The translations under genes and the position numbers were made by a program. The notes beneath the pieces were generated by a model. The model made no database searches. It saw only the letters and a program-made list of their open reading frames with translations, and was not told the DNA's origin. Shown in pieces: positions 17,135-26,032 of a DNA stretch of 64,000 bases. Source of the DNA: Bradyrhizobium zhengyangense (GTDB lineage Bacteria > Pseudomonadota > Alphaproteobacteria > Rhizobiales > Xanthobacteraceae). The number at the start of each line of letters is the position of its first letter. Positions within the stretch are counted from its first letter, which is position 1. Location of the stretch: NCBI RefSeq assembly GCF_022012435.1, contig NZ_JAKLUA010000001.1, positions 682,001-746,000 on the forward strand, in the 5' to 3' direction.

Positions 17135-17617
17135 ATGCCCACACCACTCCTGTCCGACCCCGTTGCCCGCGCCACCTCCCCGAGCACGGGACACGCACCG
17201 CCCGACGGCTTTGCCGATCTCGTGCCTGAGCTCAGCGTTTCGAACATCGAGGCCAGCCTGTCGTTCTGGCGCGACCTGCTCGGCTTTGCGATTGCCTATG
17301 ACCGTCCCGATGCCCGATTTGCCTATCTCGTCAGGGGGCGCCTCCAGGTGATGCTGTGCGAATTGAACGGCCGCTGGGAAACCGCCGAGATGCAGCGCCC
17401 ATTCGGTCGCGGCATTAATTTACAGATGGTCGTCGACCGCATCGATCTGATCCTGAAAGCGCTCGACGGTGCGAAATGGCCGCTCTACGAGCCGCCAAAT
17501 GAAGCTTGGTATCGCGCCGGCGACCTCGAGGTTGGGCAGCGCGAGTTTCTCGTGCAGGATCCCGACGGCTATTTGATCCGCCTCGTCGAACGCCTTGGGA
17601 CACGCGGGCCGTCGTGA
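17135..17617 (+). CDS. VOC superfamily protein (glyoxalase/bleomycin-resistance type)
   Basis: 160 residues with the vicinal-oxygen-chelate fold: VPELSVSNIEASLSFWRDLLGF opens the first half and EFLVQDPDGYLIRLVE closes the second. The overall layout resembles bleomycin-binding proteins more than glyoxalase I. Metal ligands are not complete by eye, so a binding role is as likely as catalysis. Convergent with the AraC regulator; the gap 17618-17703 shows nothing notable. Confidence 0.82.
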   Translation: MPTPLLSDPVARATSPSTGHAPPDGFADLVPELSVSNIEASLSFWRDLLGFAIAYDRPDARFAYLVRGRLQVMLCELNGRWETAEMQRPFGRGINLQMVVDRIDLILKALDGAKWPLYEPPNEAWYRAGDLEVGQREFLVQDPDGYLIRLVERLGTRGPS

Positions 17618-17703
17618 CGCGCACCTGGGCTTTGGTGCCGTCGACCACTGCCCAGATCTGCAGGGAAACATGGCCGCGGCTGCGGCCCATCAGGGTCGCA
17701 GAG

Positions 17704-18699
17704 TTACCCGAGTTCGGCCCTTGCGATGTCGTCCCCTTCAGCCAGCAATGTCACCCCGCCGAGCGTCTGCGACGGGCGCTCCCCGAACATTGCCAGGTAA
17801 TATTGCGCGAACCGGCCGAGCTCATAAAAGCCCTGCCCCATCGCGACGGCAGCCACGGTGACCGAACCGGGCGCGCTGTCGCGCAGGATGGAATGAACCG
17901 CGCAAAGCCGCTTGTGGCGGAGGAAGCTGACCGGGCCCAGGCCGAAAACCTCCTGAAAGGCGCGGTGCAGGGTACGCCGCGATACGCCGAGCGCAGCGCA
18001 GATCTCCGCCACATGCACCGGGCGGTTGCCGGCCGCGTCGAGATGCTCTTCGACCCGACGGATCAGCCGCCTTGCCGACGGCAGCCAACCCTCGTCGTCG
18101 GGCGGCAGCGCCGACATGACATTCGCCGCCATACATTCGACGATCGATCGTTTCCAGAAATCGGCCGTGGAGGGCGTCAGGCCGCCGCTGTGCGTGCGCA
18201 AATGCGACATGATCCGGACCAGGCGGCGCGAGGCAATCGCGCCGGTCTCGATATCCGCCCGGAAATGGCCGCGGCTGCGCCAGGTGTCGGGATCGCTCAA
18301 CCGCGCTTCACCGCCGAATAGCGAAGTCACCTCGCCAAGATCGAACCGCATGGCGGCATAAGCAGATGCGCCGTGAAAAACCCCGTCATGCTCCAGCAGC
18401 GGCGGGATCACCAGCACGTCGTTGAGCTGCATGTCGAACGACCAATGCGCGACGCGCTCTTCGGCCGACAGCAGCATTCCGATGATCAACTTGTCATCGC
18501 TGGAGACACGTTGCGTGCGCATGCCGACGTTGAAGGTGCCGATGCTGAGCGAGAAATCGTCGATGCCGACATGGGACAATGTCCCGCGCAAACGCCCGCG
18601 GCCGAGCTGCATCACGTCGACATGAGAGCCGTGGACGGCCTGGTGAAGGCCTTCAAAACCGTCCAGCCTTTTCGAATCAACCAGAAGGAATTGCCCCAT
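17704..18699 (-). CDS. AraC family transcriptional regulator
   Basis: 331 residues with a C-terminal double helix-turn-helix; the first helix pair is VHVAEICAALGVSRRTLHRA and the second includes VTVAAVAMGQGFYELGRFAQYY followed by FGERPSQTL. The N-terminal ~220 residues are a sensor domain of the type seen in uncharacterised rhizobial AraC proteins. It is divergent from the formylglycine-generating enzyme gene across about 400 bases, so it may regulate the FGE/adenylate cyclase unit. Confidence 0.9.
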   Translation of the reverse strand: MGQFLLVDSKRLDGFEGLHQAVHGSHVDVMQLGRGRLRGTLSHVGIDDFSLSIGTFNVGMRTQRVSSDDKLIIGMLLSAEERVAHWSFDMQLNDVLVIPPLLEHDGVFHGASAYAAMRFDLGEVTSLFGGEARLSDPDTWRSRGHFRADIETGAIASRRLVRIMSHLRTHSGGLTPSTADFWKRSIVECMAANVMSALPPDDEGWLPSARRLIRRVEEHLDAAGNRPVHVAEICAALGVSRRTLHRAFQEVFGLGPVSFLRHKRLCAVHSILRDSAPGSVTVAAVAMGQGFYELGRFAQYYLAMFGERPSQTLGGVTLLAEGDDIARAELG

Positions 18700-19105
18700 G
18701 GCTGTACCCTGTTATGGAAGCGCGACAATTCTGCGGCAACCGACAGTACAATACCACCGCAAGGCGAGGTGGATGCGACAATCTGCCTTGGCATTTTGAG
18801 TCAAACGCTAGGGAATCCCGGCGAGACAATTGCTTGCGGAGTGCCGCAATTGCCCGGATTTGCAGCATGACTTGATTAAGCCTCGCCTCGCTTGCGCGTC
18901 CTGGCACAATTTGCACATCACAGCCGGTCAATCTTCGGATACCTTTTGCAACCTCAGCGATATCGATCGAACGCGCTTTGCGGATGGCAGAGTGCACGCG
19001 GCAATGACGTGCCGTGTGCCCAAAAGCGTGCGCGCAAAGGAAAGAGATGTTGACGCAATGATGCGTCGTCCCTTCCCGAGCGCCAAAAAAGAGGAGGACC
19101 AGACA
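18700..19105. other. Divergent promoter region, no gene seen
   Basis: This 406-base gap separates araC-like and FGE genes. Frames are open for parts of it but none has a plausible start or composition. It ends with GAGGAGG at 19091-19097, a strong ribosome site for the two overlapping starts that follow. Confidence 0.5.
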
Positions 19106-19159
19106 ATGTGTCCAACATGCCCGGGAACGTGCCGTCGTCTGCTGAAGTCCGCGCCGTAG
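19106..19159 (+). CDS. Putative 17-residue cysteine-containing leader peptide
   Basis: ATG at 19106 lies eight bases after GAGGAGG (19091-19097), optimal spacing, and opens a frame coding MCPTCPGTCRRLLKSAP before TAG at 19157. It overlaps the GTG start of the FGE frame (19108) by one base pair in phase. Three cysteines in nine residues are unusual. It may be a translated regulatory leader, or the ribosome site may serve only the GTG. Tentative. Confidence 0.3.
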   Translation: MCPTCPGTCRRLLKSAP

Positions 19160-20208
19160 CGTCAGCTGGAATACGCGTATTGGAGTTTCCAACGATGCTG
19201 CGGGCGGATCTGACTCACCGCGAGTGGTTGCCGGATGACGCGAAGACCGGCGAGATGGTCTTCATCCCCGGCGGAACGTTTCGCATGGGATCCGACCATC
19301 ATTACCCAGAGGAAGCGCCGAGCCATCGCGTCTTCGTCGACGGCTTCTGGATCGATCGGACGCCTGTTACCAACAGGCAGTTCAAGCAGTTCATCGACGC
19401 AACAGGCCATGTCACTGAGGCCCAGATCATTCCTGACGCGAAGGACTATCCCGGAGCGCTGAAGGAGATGCTCTACGCGGGATCGCTGGTGTTCTCGCCG
19501 CTGCCCCGCATCACCGATCTCACCGACTGGAGCCAGTGGTGGTCGTTCGTGCGAGGCGCGAACTGGCGCCACCCCTACGGCCCCGGCAGCAACATCAAAG
19601 GCCTCGACGACCATCCGGTCGTGCATGTCTCCTTTAGCGATGCCGCCGCTTATGCGCGCTGGGCAGGCAAGGAGCTGCCGACGGAAGCCGAATGGGAATT
19701 CGCTGCGCGCGGCGGGCTCGAGGGGGAAGAGTTTGCCTGGGGCGATGCCCTTATGCCCGGCGGCAAGCACATGGCCAACATCTGGCAGGGCAACTTCCCT
19801 GTCCAGAATCTCGGCGAGGATGGGTACGAGCGTACCTCGCCGGTCATGGCCTTCCCGCCCAACGGCAACGGCCTCTACGACATGATCGGCAACGTCTGGG
19901 AATGGACTTCGGACTGGTGGTCGGCCCGGCACTCAGCCGATGCCGCAAAGCCCTGCTGCATTCCGCAAAACCCTCGCGGGGGCCGCGAGGATGCAAGCTA
20001 CGACCCTCGCCTCCCCGACATCAGGATTCCCCGCAAGGTTCTCAAGGGCGGCTCGCATCTCTGCGCACCGAACTATTGCCGCCGCTATCGCCCCGCCGCG
20101 CGCCACGCCGAACCGGTCGACACCTCGACCAGCCATGTCGGCTTCCGTTGTGTCGCGCGCACGCCCCTCGTCATTCACCGCGAACAAGAAGGATCTGCTG
20201 CAACATAG
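19108..20208 (+). CDS. Formylglycine-generating enzyme (SUMF1 family)
   Basis: Oxidises a cysteine in a CxPxR motif of sulfatases to formylglycine. 366 residues from GTG 19108. The FGE-sulfatase domain spans most of it: MVFIPGGTFRMGS, the DGFWIDRTPVTNRQFKQFID segment, PTEAEWEFAARGG, GNVWEWTSDWW, and the C-terminal GGSHLCAPNYCRRYRPAARH. Cys319 and Cys324 have the spacing of the two copper-binding active-site cysteines of true FGEs, so this is not merely a degenerate paralogue. No sulfatase is in the window. ATG alternatives are at 19117 and 19195. Confidence 0.88.
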   Translation: MSNMPGNVPSSAEVRAVASAGIRVLEFPTMLRADLTHREWLPDDAKTGEMVFIPGGTFRMGSDHHYPEEAPSHRVFVDGFWIDRTPVTNRQFKQFIDATGHVTEAQIIPDAKDYPGALKEMLYAGSLVFSPLPRITDLTDWSQWWSFVRGANWRHPYGPGSNIKGLDDHPVVHVSFSDAAAYARWAGKELPTEAEWEFAARGGLEGEEFAWGDALMPGGKHMANIWQGNFPVQNLGEDGYERTSPVMAFPPNGNGLYDMIGNVWEWTSDWWSARHSADAAKPCCIPQNPRGGREDASYDPRLPDIRIPRKVLKGGSHLCAPNYCRRYRPAARHAEPVDTSTSHVGFRCVARTPLVIHREQEGSAAT

Positions 20209-20218
20209 GGAGTGTTGC

Positions 20219-20287
20219 ATGAGCAGCGAGTTGGAGAACAACACCAACTCGAAAATACTGGCGGAGGCGCTAGCGCAGCTCCGATGA
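20219..20287 (+). CDS. Putative 22-residue leader ORF coupled to the adenylate cyclase
   Basis: ATG at 20219 follows AGGGAG by six bases and codes for 22 residues (MSSELENNTNSKILAEALAQ, then LR) with a TGA overlapping the cyclase ATG as ATGA (20284-20287). Inside it, CGAGTTGG (20227-20234) pairs perfectly with CCAACTCG (20244-20251). The cyclase start itself has no Shine-Dalgarno at good spacing, which fits coupled translation through this ORF. Confidence 0.45.
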   Translation: MSSELENNTNSKILAEALAQLR

Positions 20288-22386
20288 CCGGAGAACCGAC
20301 AAAGCGGCAATTCAGCATCGGCTTCCAGACATCGATCATCACGGTGTTCGTGGGCGTGGTGCTGCTTGTCGGCTTGACCCTGGTCTATCTCAGCTTCGCG
20401 CGGGTGACATCGATCACGCGGACGGCGGCGCGCGGCTTCATCGAGAAGGTGGCGCAGCTCGGTGCTGACCATGTCGACGAGCGGTTCAAGACCGTACGCG
20501 ACAATCTCGACATCCTCTCTGGCCTGCCGGCGATTCAGGGGGCAGAGATCGCCGACAATACGCGGCTCTACGCCCTGATGGCGGCGATGCTGCGCAACAA
20601 TCCGCAGCTGTTCAATCTCTATGTCGGCTATGAGGACGGATCGTTCATCGAGATGGACGTGATCGACCGCGCCAGGCCAGCGTTCAGAACGGGATTGAAG
20701 GTCGATCAGGACGCAGCGTTCCGGCTGGTCGTGGTCGCGCGGACGGCGGGAGCAGCGCCGGTCACGCAATATCTGTCGGAGAACCTGATCGAGGTCGCGG
20801 AGGTCCCCGGCCCCACCGGCTACGACCCGCGGCAACGGCCCTGGTATGTCGAGGCGTTCAAGAACGACAAGACGCTGCTGACAGGGCCTTACGTGTTCTA
20901 CGCCACGGGCGAGCCCGGCTACACGCTGCGCACGCCCTTGAAGGAAGGCCGCCACGGCGTCGTCGCCGGCGACGTCCTGCTTAACCGGTTCGAGGCGATG
21001 CTGGCGGAACAGAAGCTCGGGCAATCCGGGCAAGCGTTCCTGTTCAACGATGCCGACCGCATCGTCGGCCATCCCGAGATGACCCGTCTCATGACGGAGA
21101 TTCCCGAACGACAGGACGACCTGCCGCAGGTCGGCGCGCTGAAGCTGCCGGGGCTGGTTCCGATCATCCGCTCCTGGCGCGACGGCGGGCCGGCCCAGCA
21201 GTTCTTCGACGATCAGGCCGGCCGCACCTATATCGCGGCGGTCCACCGGCTCGACACCACCGGCTCGGCCAATGTCCGGCTCGCGATCATCGCGCCGCTC
21301 GACGAGTTTTATGCCCGGATCATCAACGAGCGCCGTACCCTGTTCGCGCTGGCGCTCGCCTTCGTCGGCGCCACGCTGCCGTTTGCATTCTGGCTGGGAT
21401 CGCGCATGGCCGAGCCGCTGCGCAAGCTTGTCCAGGAGACCGACGCGATCCAGCGCTTCGACCTCGCGGAGCGGCCCCGCATTCGCTCCGCCATCGCCGA
21501 GATCGAGGAACTCGGCCGCTCGGTCTTCACCATGCGCAGCGTGGTCAGCAGTTTTGCCAGCTTCATCCCGCGCCCGATCGTACGGCAGCTGATCGAGACC
21601 GGCGCCTCGCTCCGCCTCGGCGGCACCAGGCGCGAGGTCACAGTGCTGTTCACCGACGTCGCCGACTTCACCGCAAAGACCGAGCGGGCCGACCCGTCGC
21701 AGGTGATGATCTACACCTCGCGCTATTTTGCGGTCCTCTCGGACGAGATCATGCGGCACCGGGGCACGGTCGACAAATATATCGGCGATGCCGTGATGGC
21801 GCTCTGGAATGCGCCGGCTGACGATCCTGACCATACCATCAACGCCTGCCGCGCCGTTCTGGCGTGCCTTGCCGCGAACGAGGCGCTCAACAAGCAGTTC
21901 CGGCATGAGAGCTGGCCGCCTTACGACACCCGGTACGGCCTGAATGTCGGCGACGCCGTGGTCGGCAATGTCGGCTCCAGCGACCGCATGAACTACACTG
22001 CGCTCGGCGCCACCGTGAACCTGGCCTCGCGGCTCGAGGGCCTCAACAAGAACTACGGTACGCATGTGCTGGTCAGCGCCGCCGTACGCGAACGCGTCGG
22101 CCATGCGTTCCTTTTCCGCAGCGTCGACAGCATCACCCCGAAAGGGTTTGCCGAGCCGATCGAGGTCAGCGAACTGCGCGGCGAACTGGCGCAGGCCGAC
22201 GCGAGCGAGATCGCGATGTGCAGACACTGGGACGAGGTCTTTGCCTCGATCGCACAGGATGGCCCGGCGGAGACTACCCTGGTCCGGCTCTCCGGTTTCC
22301 TGCACGACTATCCCAGAGACAGCGTCGCACAATTTCATGCGACGCGGTTTCGCAACGCTGCCCAGGGGACGAGCGCGGAGGCGTGA
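20284..22386 (+). CDS. Membrane adenylate/guanylate cyclase with extracytoplasmic Cache-like sensor
   Basis: 700 residues. First membrane helix at about 16-38 (IITVFVGVVLLVGLTLVYLS), a periplasmic Cache-type sensor to about residue 345 (with YDPRQRPWYVEAFKNDK), a second helix (LFALALAFVGATLPFAFWLG), a HAMP-like linker, and a class III catalytic domain: VTVLFTDVADFTAKTE (metal Asp), VDKYIGDAVMALWNAP (second metal Asp) and the later NYTALGATVNLASRLEG. The product is probably cAMP, but the substrate-specifying residues were not resolved. Encoded just after FGE, with a 22-codon ORF overlapping its start. Confidence 0.92.
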   Translation: MTGEPTKRQFSIGFQTSIITVFVGVVLLVGLTLVYLSFARVTSITRTAARGFIEKVAQLGADHVDERFKTVRDNLDILSGLPAIQGAEIADNTRLYALMAAMLRNNPQLFNLYVGYEDGSFIEMDVIDRARPAFRTGLKVDQDAAFRLVVVARTAGAAPVTQYLSENLIEVAEVPGPTGYDPRQRPWYVEAFKNDKTLLTGPYVFYATGEPGYTLRTPLKEGRHGVVAGDVLLNRFEAMLAEQKLGQSGQAFLFNDADRIVGHPEMTRLMTEIPERQDDLPQVGALKLPGLVPIIRSWRDGGPAQQFFDDQAGRTYIAAVHRLDTTGSANVRLAIIAPLDEFYARIINERRTLFALALAFVGATLPFAFWLGSRMAEPLRKLVQETDAIQRFDLAERPRIRSAIAEIEELGRSVFTMRSVVSSFASFIPRPIVRQLIETGASLRLGGTRREVTVLFTDVADFTAKTERADPSQVMIYTSRYFAVLSDEIMRHRGTVDKYIGDAVMALWNAPADDPDHTINACRAVLACLAANEALNKQFRHESWPPYDTRYGLNVGDAVVGNVGSSDRMNYTALGATVNLASRLEGLNKNYGTHVLVSAAVRERVGHAFLFRSVDSITPKGFAEPIEVSELRGELAQADASEIAMCRHWDEVFASIAQDGPAETTLVRLSGFLHDYPRDSVAQFHATRFRNAAQGTSAEA

Positions 22387-22395
22387 CCTGAGGGT

Positions 22396-23397
22396 TTACC
22401 TGGCAGCGGTCGGGTAAACGCCTTCCGTGAACACCACAGGCGTTCCCTTGGCGACGCTGGCAGCTACCCGTTCGGCATTCCAGTTGGTCAGGCGTACGCA
22501 GCCATGCGATTGTCCCTTGGAGATATTTTGCGGCGACGGCGTGCCGTGGATGCCGTAGCCGTCGGCGGACAGATTGATCCACATCGTGCCGACCGGATTG
22601 TTCGGCCCGGGCATGATCTTGAAGGGTTTTCGGGAATGAACGCCCTTGAAATGATAGGCGGGATTGTAGCGATAGGTCGGGTTTGGATCGATCTCGGTGA
22701 CCTTCAGCGAGCCTGACGGCGACGGCTTGTCCTCGCTGCCGACACTCGCCGGATAGAACCCGATCAGCGCATTCGACTTGTCGAACAGTTTTACGGTTTG
22801 CCTGACCTTGTCGATCTCGACCCTGTCGGCCTTGGCAGGCGTAGCGCCCTCGCCTGCGTCGACCACGGCGATGGTCTCGCCGGCGCGATCGAAGTGACGC
22901 CCCGGATTGAGCGCCGCCAGCAGCTGCTCGCTCATGTGAAACCTCTCGGCCAGCTCTTCGCGCGGACTGGTGTAGCCGAGCTTCGGAATGTCCTTCATGT
23001 CTTCCATCTTGGACGGAAGCCTGCGCAGGAACGGGCCTGAGACGTCCTTGTCGGTGATGGTGTAGGTCGTCATCGGCGACCGCGCGTCCGCCTGGAGCGC
23101 CTTCCAGACGTCATCCGTCACCTGATCCGAAGCAGGCACTTGCCGCGCTTCGGCATAGGCGCGAAGCGCCTTCCTGGCATTCTCGCCGAATCTGCCGTCG
23201 ATCTCGCCGGGAGAGAAGTGCGCCCGGTCCAGCAGGACCTGAAGACGCACCCCGGCCGGGGTCGGCTTCTCGTTCGACAGGGTCTTCTTCGAAGGTTCGG
23301 CGGACGCGATGGCGGCCGCGTCCATTGCCGCGGCGATCGCCGGTGTGGCGACAAGGGCGGAGAACGCAACGGCAAGAGCAACCTTCATTGCTGGCAT
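22396..23397 (-). CDS. L,D-transpeptidase (YkuD family) with peptidoglycan-binding domain
   Basis: 333 residues. Signal peptide (MPAMKVALAVAFSALVATPAIAA), a PG-binding-like helical domain around residues 50-100 (FSPGEIDGRFGENARKALRA), then the YkuD domain with GIHGTPSP and the catalytic SHGCVRL (Cys300). It forms 3-3 or lipoprotein cross-links in peptidoglycan. The stop lies 10 bases from that of the convergent adenylate cyclase. GGAG precedes the ATG at 23397 at normal spacing. Confidence 0.92.
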   Translation of the reverse strand: MPAMKVALAVAFSALVATPAIAAAMDAAAIASAEPSKKTLSNEKPTPAGVRLQVLLDRAHFSPGEIDGRFGENARKALRAYAEARQVPASDQVTDDVWKALQADARSPMTTYTITDKDVSGPFLRRLPSKMEDMKDIPKLGYTSPREELAERFHMSEQLLAALNPGRHFDRAGETIAVVDAGEGATPAKADRVEIDKVRQTVKLFDKSNALIGFYPASVGSEDKPSPSGSLKVTEIDPNPTYRYNPAYHFKGVHSRKPFKIMPGPNNPVGTMWINLSADGYGIHGTPSPQNISKGQSHGCVRLTNWNAERVAASVAKGTPVVFTEGVYPTAAR

Positions 23398-23485
23398 GTT
23401 CCAGCTCCGACGGGATTCGTTCGTCGGATTGGCAACTCGGCTCGACGGCGGAAGTTTCCAGTTTTTCCTGAACCGCGAACGACGT

Positions 23486-24490
23486 TCAGGCGTCGCGCCG
23501 CCCAGCCATCTCCGCCGCGAGCAGCACCGCGGCGCGGCTGGCGCCTATCGATGCGACGCCCTGGCCTGCGATGTCGTAGGCGGTGCCGTGTGCGGGCGTG
23601 CAGATCGGAAACGGGAAGCCGCCGAGCAAGGTGACGCCACGATCGAACCCCATCAGCTTCATCGCGATCTGGCCCTGGTCGTGATACATCGTCAGCACCG
23701 CATCGAAGGCGCCTGCCTTGGCGCGCAGGAACACGGTGTCGGCCGGAAACGGCCCGTCCACGGCAATGCCGTCGCGCTGGCCGGCTTCCACCACCGGCGC
23801 AATGACATCGATTTCCTCGCGGCCGAAATTGCCGCCGTCGCCGGCGTGCGGATTGAGGCCCGCGACCGCAATGCGCGGCCGCGCGAACCCGGCATTGCGC
23901 ATGCAGGTATCGGTCAGTTTCAGCGCGCGCTGGATGCGCTCGCTCGACAGTTTTGCAGCAACATCCCTCAGCGGAATGTGCGAGGTCACGCGTGCATTCC
24001 AGAGCGCACCCAGCACGTTGAATTCGCTGGCCGGCGTCCGCAAGCCCACCACCTCCGCGGAGAAGGCGATCTCGTCGTCATACTCCGAGCGCGCGAGCCG
24101 CATCGCCGCCTTGTTGAAGGGCGTGAAGCAAACGGCATCGACCCGGCCATCCCTGCCAAATTCGAGCGCCCGCTTGTAATTGGCCAGCGCAAACTGGCCG
24201 CCCGCAAGGCTCGCCACGCCGCGCTCGATCCGCGCGGGTTCGAGGTGGCCGAGATCGAGGAATAGCGTATCGCCTGTGAGCTCATCGAAATCGGCGCCCT
24301 GCTCCACCGCCGTCAGTTCAGGCGCGACACCTGCGACCTTCGCGCCCGCGTCGAACACGCGGCGGTCGCCGATGACCACGAGCCGGCACCGTGCGCGGAT
24401 ATCATCCTGCGTAACGAGTTTTGCCGTCAGCTCCGGACTAATGCCGGCAGGATCTCCCATCGCCAGCGCAATCAGCGGCTTTCCGGTCAT
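23486..24490 (-). CDS. PdxA-family NAD-dependent dehydrogenase (catabolic operon member)
   Basis: 334 residues of the PdxA fold. The three metal-binding histidines of the family are in place: His171 (TSHIPLRD), His215 (GLNPHAGDGG) and His270 (MYHDQGQI). PdxA proper oxidises 4-phosphohydroxy-threonine in vitamin B6 synthesis, but relatives oxidise D-threonate phosphate or a terephthalate dihydrodiol with decarboxylation. As the last gene of the tctC-tctB-tctA operon (four-base ATGA overlap with tctA), a catabolic substrate is more likely than pyridoxine. The symbol pdxA is therefore not assigned. Confidence 0.85.
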   Translation of the reverse strand: MTGKPLIALAMGDPAGISPELTAKLVTQDDIRARCRLVVIGDRRVFDAGAKVAGVAPELTAVEQGADFDELTGDTLFLDLGHLEPARIERGVASLAGGQFALANYKRALEFGRDGRVDAVCFTPFNKAAMRLARSEYDDEIAFSAEVVGLRTPASEFNVLGALWNARVTSHIPLRDVAAKLSSERIQRALKLTDTCMRNAGFARPRIAVAGLNPHAGDGGNFGREEIDVIAPVVEAGQRDGIAVDGPFPADTVFLRAKAGAFDAVLTMYHDQGQIAMKLMGFDRGVTLLGGFPFPICTPAHGTAYDIAGQGVASIGASRAAVLLAAEMAGRRDA

Positions 24491-26022
24491 ATGATCACCT
24501 TTTCCTGGGTCGTCGTTTCGATGCTGGCGGGCTTGCGGAAAATGCGCGCGAACAGCTGCAACGCCAGCGGCAACAACAGCAATGCGATCCCGGCGACCAC
24601 GAGGCACGTCACCAGCTTGTTGGCGAAGAAGATGCCGAGGGATCCCTTGGACATCAGCATCGACTGTCGGAACGCATCCTCGGCCTTGTCGCCGATGACG
24701 ATGGCGAGCACCAGCGGCGCCAAGGGATAGAACAGCTTCTTGAAGAGATAGCCGACGACGCCGAAGCCCAGCATCATCACCACGTCGAGATAGGAGCTCG
24801 AAACCGAATAGGCACCGACGACGCAGATGATCACGATCAGCGGCGCGATGACCACGAAGGGAATCCGCATCAAGGCGGCGAACACGGGCACGGTCAGCAG
24901 CACCAGAGCGACCGCGACGATGTTGCCGACATACATCGAGGCAATCAGGCCCCAGACGAAGTCTTTCTGGTCCACGAACAGCATGGGACCTGGATTGAGG
25001 CCCCAGATCATCAGCCCGCCCATCATGACCGCCGCAGTCGCCGAGCCGGGAATGCCGAGCGAAAGCATCGGCAACAGCGCGCTGGTGCCCGCGGCGTGAT
25101 CGGCCGTCTCGGGCGAAATGATGCCTTCGACCTCGCCGGTGCCGAAGTAACGGCCGCGGCGCGAGAAGCGGCGGCCGATACCGTAGCTCATGAAGGAGGC
25201 CGCGGTCGGGCCGCCCGGCGTGATCCCCATCCAGCAGCCGATCGCCGCGCTCCGCAGCAACGCAACGCTGTGGCGTGGCAGGCGGCCGACCGCACGGAAC
25301 ACCTCCAGCCAGTCGATCTTCGAGGAAACGGCACGGGCGTGAAACTCCTCCTCGACCGCGACCAGCAGCTCGCCAATGCCGAACAGGCCCATCACCGCGA
25401 CGACGAAATTCACGCCCTTGACGAGCTCGTCGATGCCCATGGTGAGACGGACGCTGCCGGAGACGGTGTCGATGCCGATGGCGGCGATCGCAAAGCCGAT
25501 CGCGAGCGCGACGACGGTCTTGATCGGAGCTGCGCCGCCCATGCCGACAAAGCTGGCAAAGGCCAGGAAATAGACCGCGAAATATTCCGCCGGACCAAAC
25601 GCGAGGGCGACCTGCGCGACCCATGACGCCAGGAAGGTAATCAGGATGACGCCAACAAGCGCACCGAACGCGGCCGAGCCGAAGGCGGTGGCCAGCGCCG
25701 TGGTTGGCCTTCCGTCGCGCGCCATCGGATAGCCATCGAACGTGGTGGCGACCGATGACGGCTCGCCGGGGATGTTGAACAGGATCGAGGTCACGGATCC
25801 CCCGAACAGCGCGCCCCAATACATGCTGGAGAGCAGGATGATCGCCGAGACCGGCTGCATGCCAAAGGTCAGCGGCAGCAGCAGCGATACCCCGTTCGGC
25901 GCGCCGAGCCCTGGCAACACGCCGACGAGAATGCCGAGCAGAACGCCGACGACCATCAAGGCCAGATGCGGCACGGTAACCGCGATGGTGAAGCCGTGGA
26001 GGAGCTCCGAGAGATTATCCAT
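24487..26022 (-). CDS. tctA: Tripartite tricarboxylate transporter large membrane subunit TctA
   Basis: 511 residues, about 10-12 membrane helices, with the TctA signatures LGILVGVLPGLGAPNGVSLL near the N-terminus and GCWMGITPGGPTAASFMSYG in the middle, plus GIPGSATAAVMMGG. It forms the permease of a TctABC secondary transporter for a carboxylated substrate. The ATG at 26022 follows GAGGGGAG; a longer upstream frame crosses tctB and is not used. Ten bases separate it from tctB. Confidence 0.94.
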   Translation of the reverse strand: MDNLSELLHGFTIAVTVPHLALMVVGVLLGILVGVLPGLGAPNGVSLLLPLTFGMQPVSAIILLSSMYWGALFGGSVTSILFNIPGEPSSVATTFDGYPMARDGRPTTALATAFGSAAFGALVGVILITFLASWVAQVALAFGPAEYFAVYFLAFASFVGMGGAAPIKTVVALAIGFAIAAIGIDTVSGSVRLTMGIDELVKGVNFVVAVMGLFGIGELLVAVEEEFHARAVSSKIDWLEVFRAVGRLPRHSVALLRSAAIGCWMGITPGGPTAASFMSYGIGRRFSRRGRYFGTGEVEGIISPETADHAAGTSALLPMLSLGIPGSATAAVMMGGLMIWGLNPGPMLFVDQKDFVWGLIASMYVGNIVAVALVLLTVPVFAALMRIPFVVIAPLIVIICVVGAYSVSSSYLDVVMMLGFGVVGYLFKKLFYPLAPLVLAIVIGDKAEDAFRQSMLMSKGSLGIFFANKLVTCLVVAGIALLLLPLALQLFARIFRKPASIETTTQEKVII

Positions 26023-26032
26023 CGCGCTCCCC

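Noticed and set aside
19933..22338. 801-residue minus-strand ORF antisense to the adenylate cyclase
   Set aside because: The plus-strand protein has all class III cyclase motifs, and the antisense frame has no domain.
23397..23485. Possible promoter palindrome between the L,D-transpeptidase and PdxA-like genes
   Set aside because: No clear inverted repeat found; the PdxA-like stop lies just upstream of the transpeptidase start.
23486..25819. 777-residue ORF joining the PdxA-like frame with sequence inside tctA
   Set aside because: The PdxA family part starts at ATG 24490. The upstream part is out of frame with the clear TctA protein and has no family similarity.
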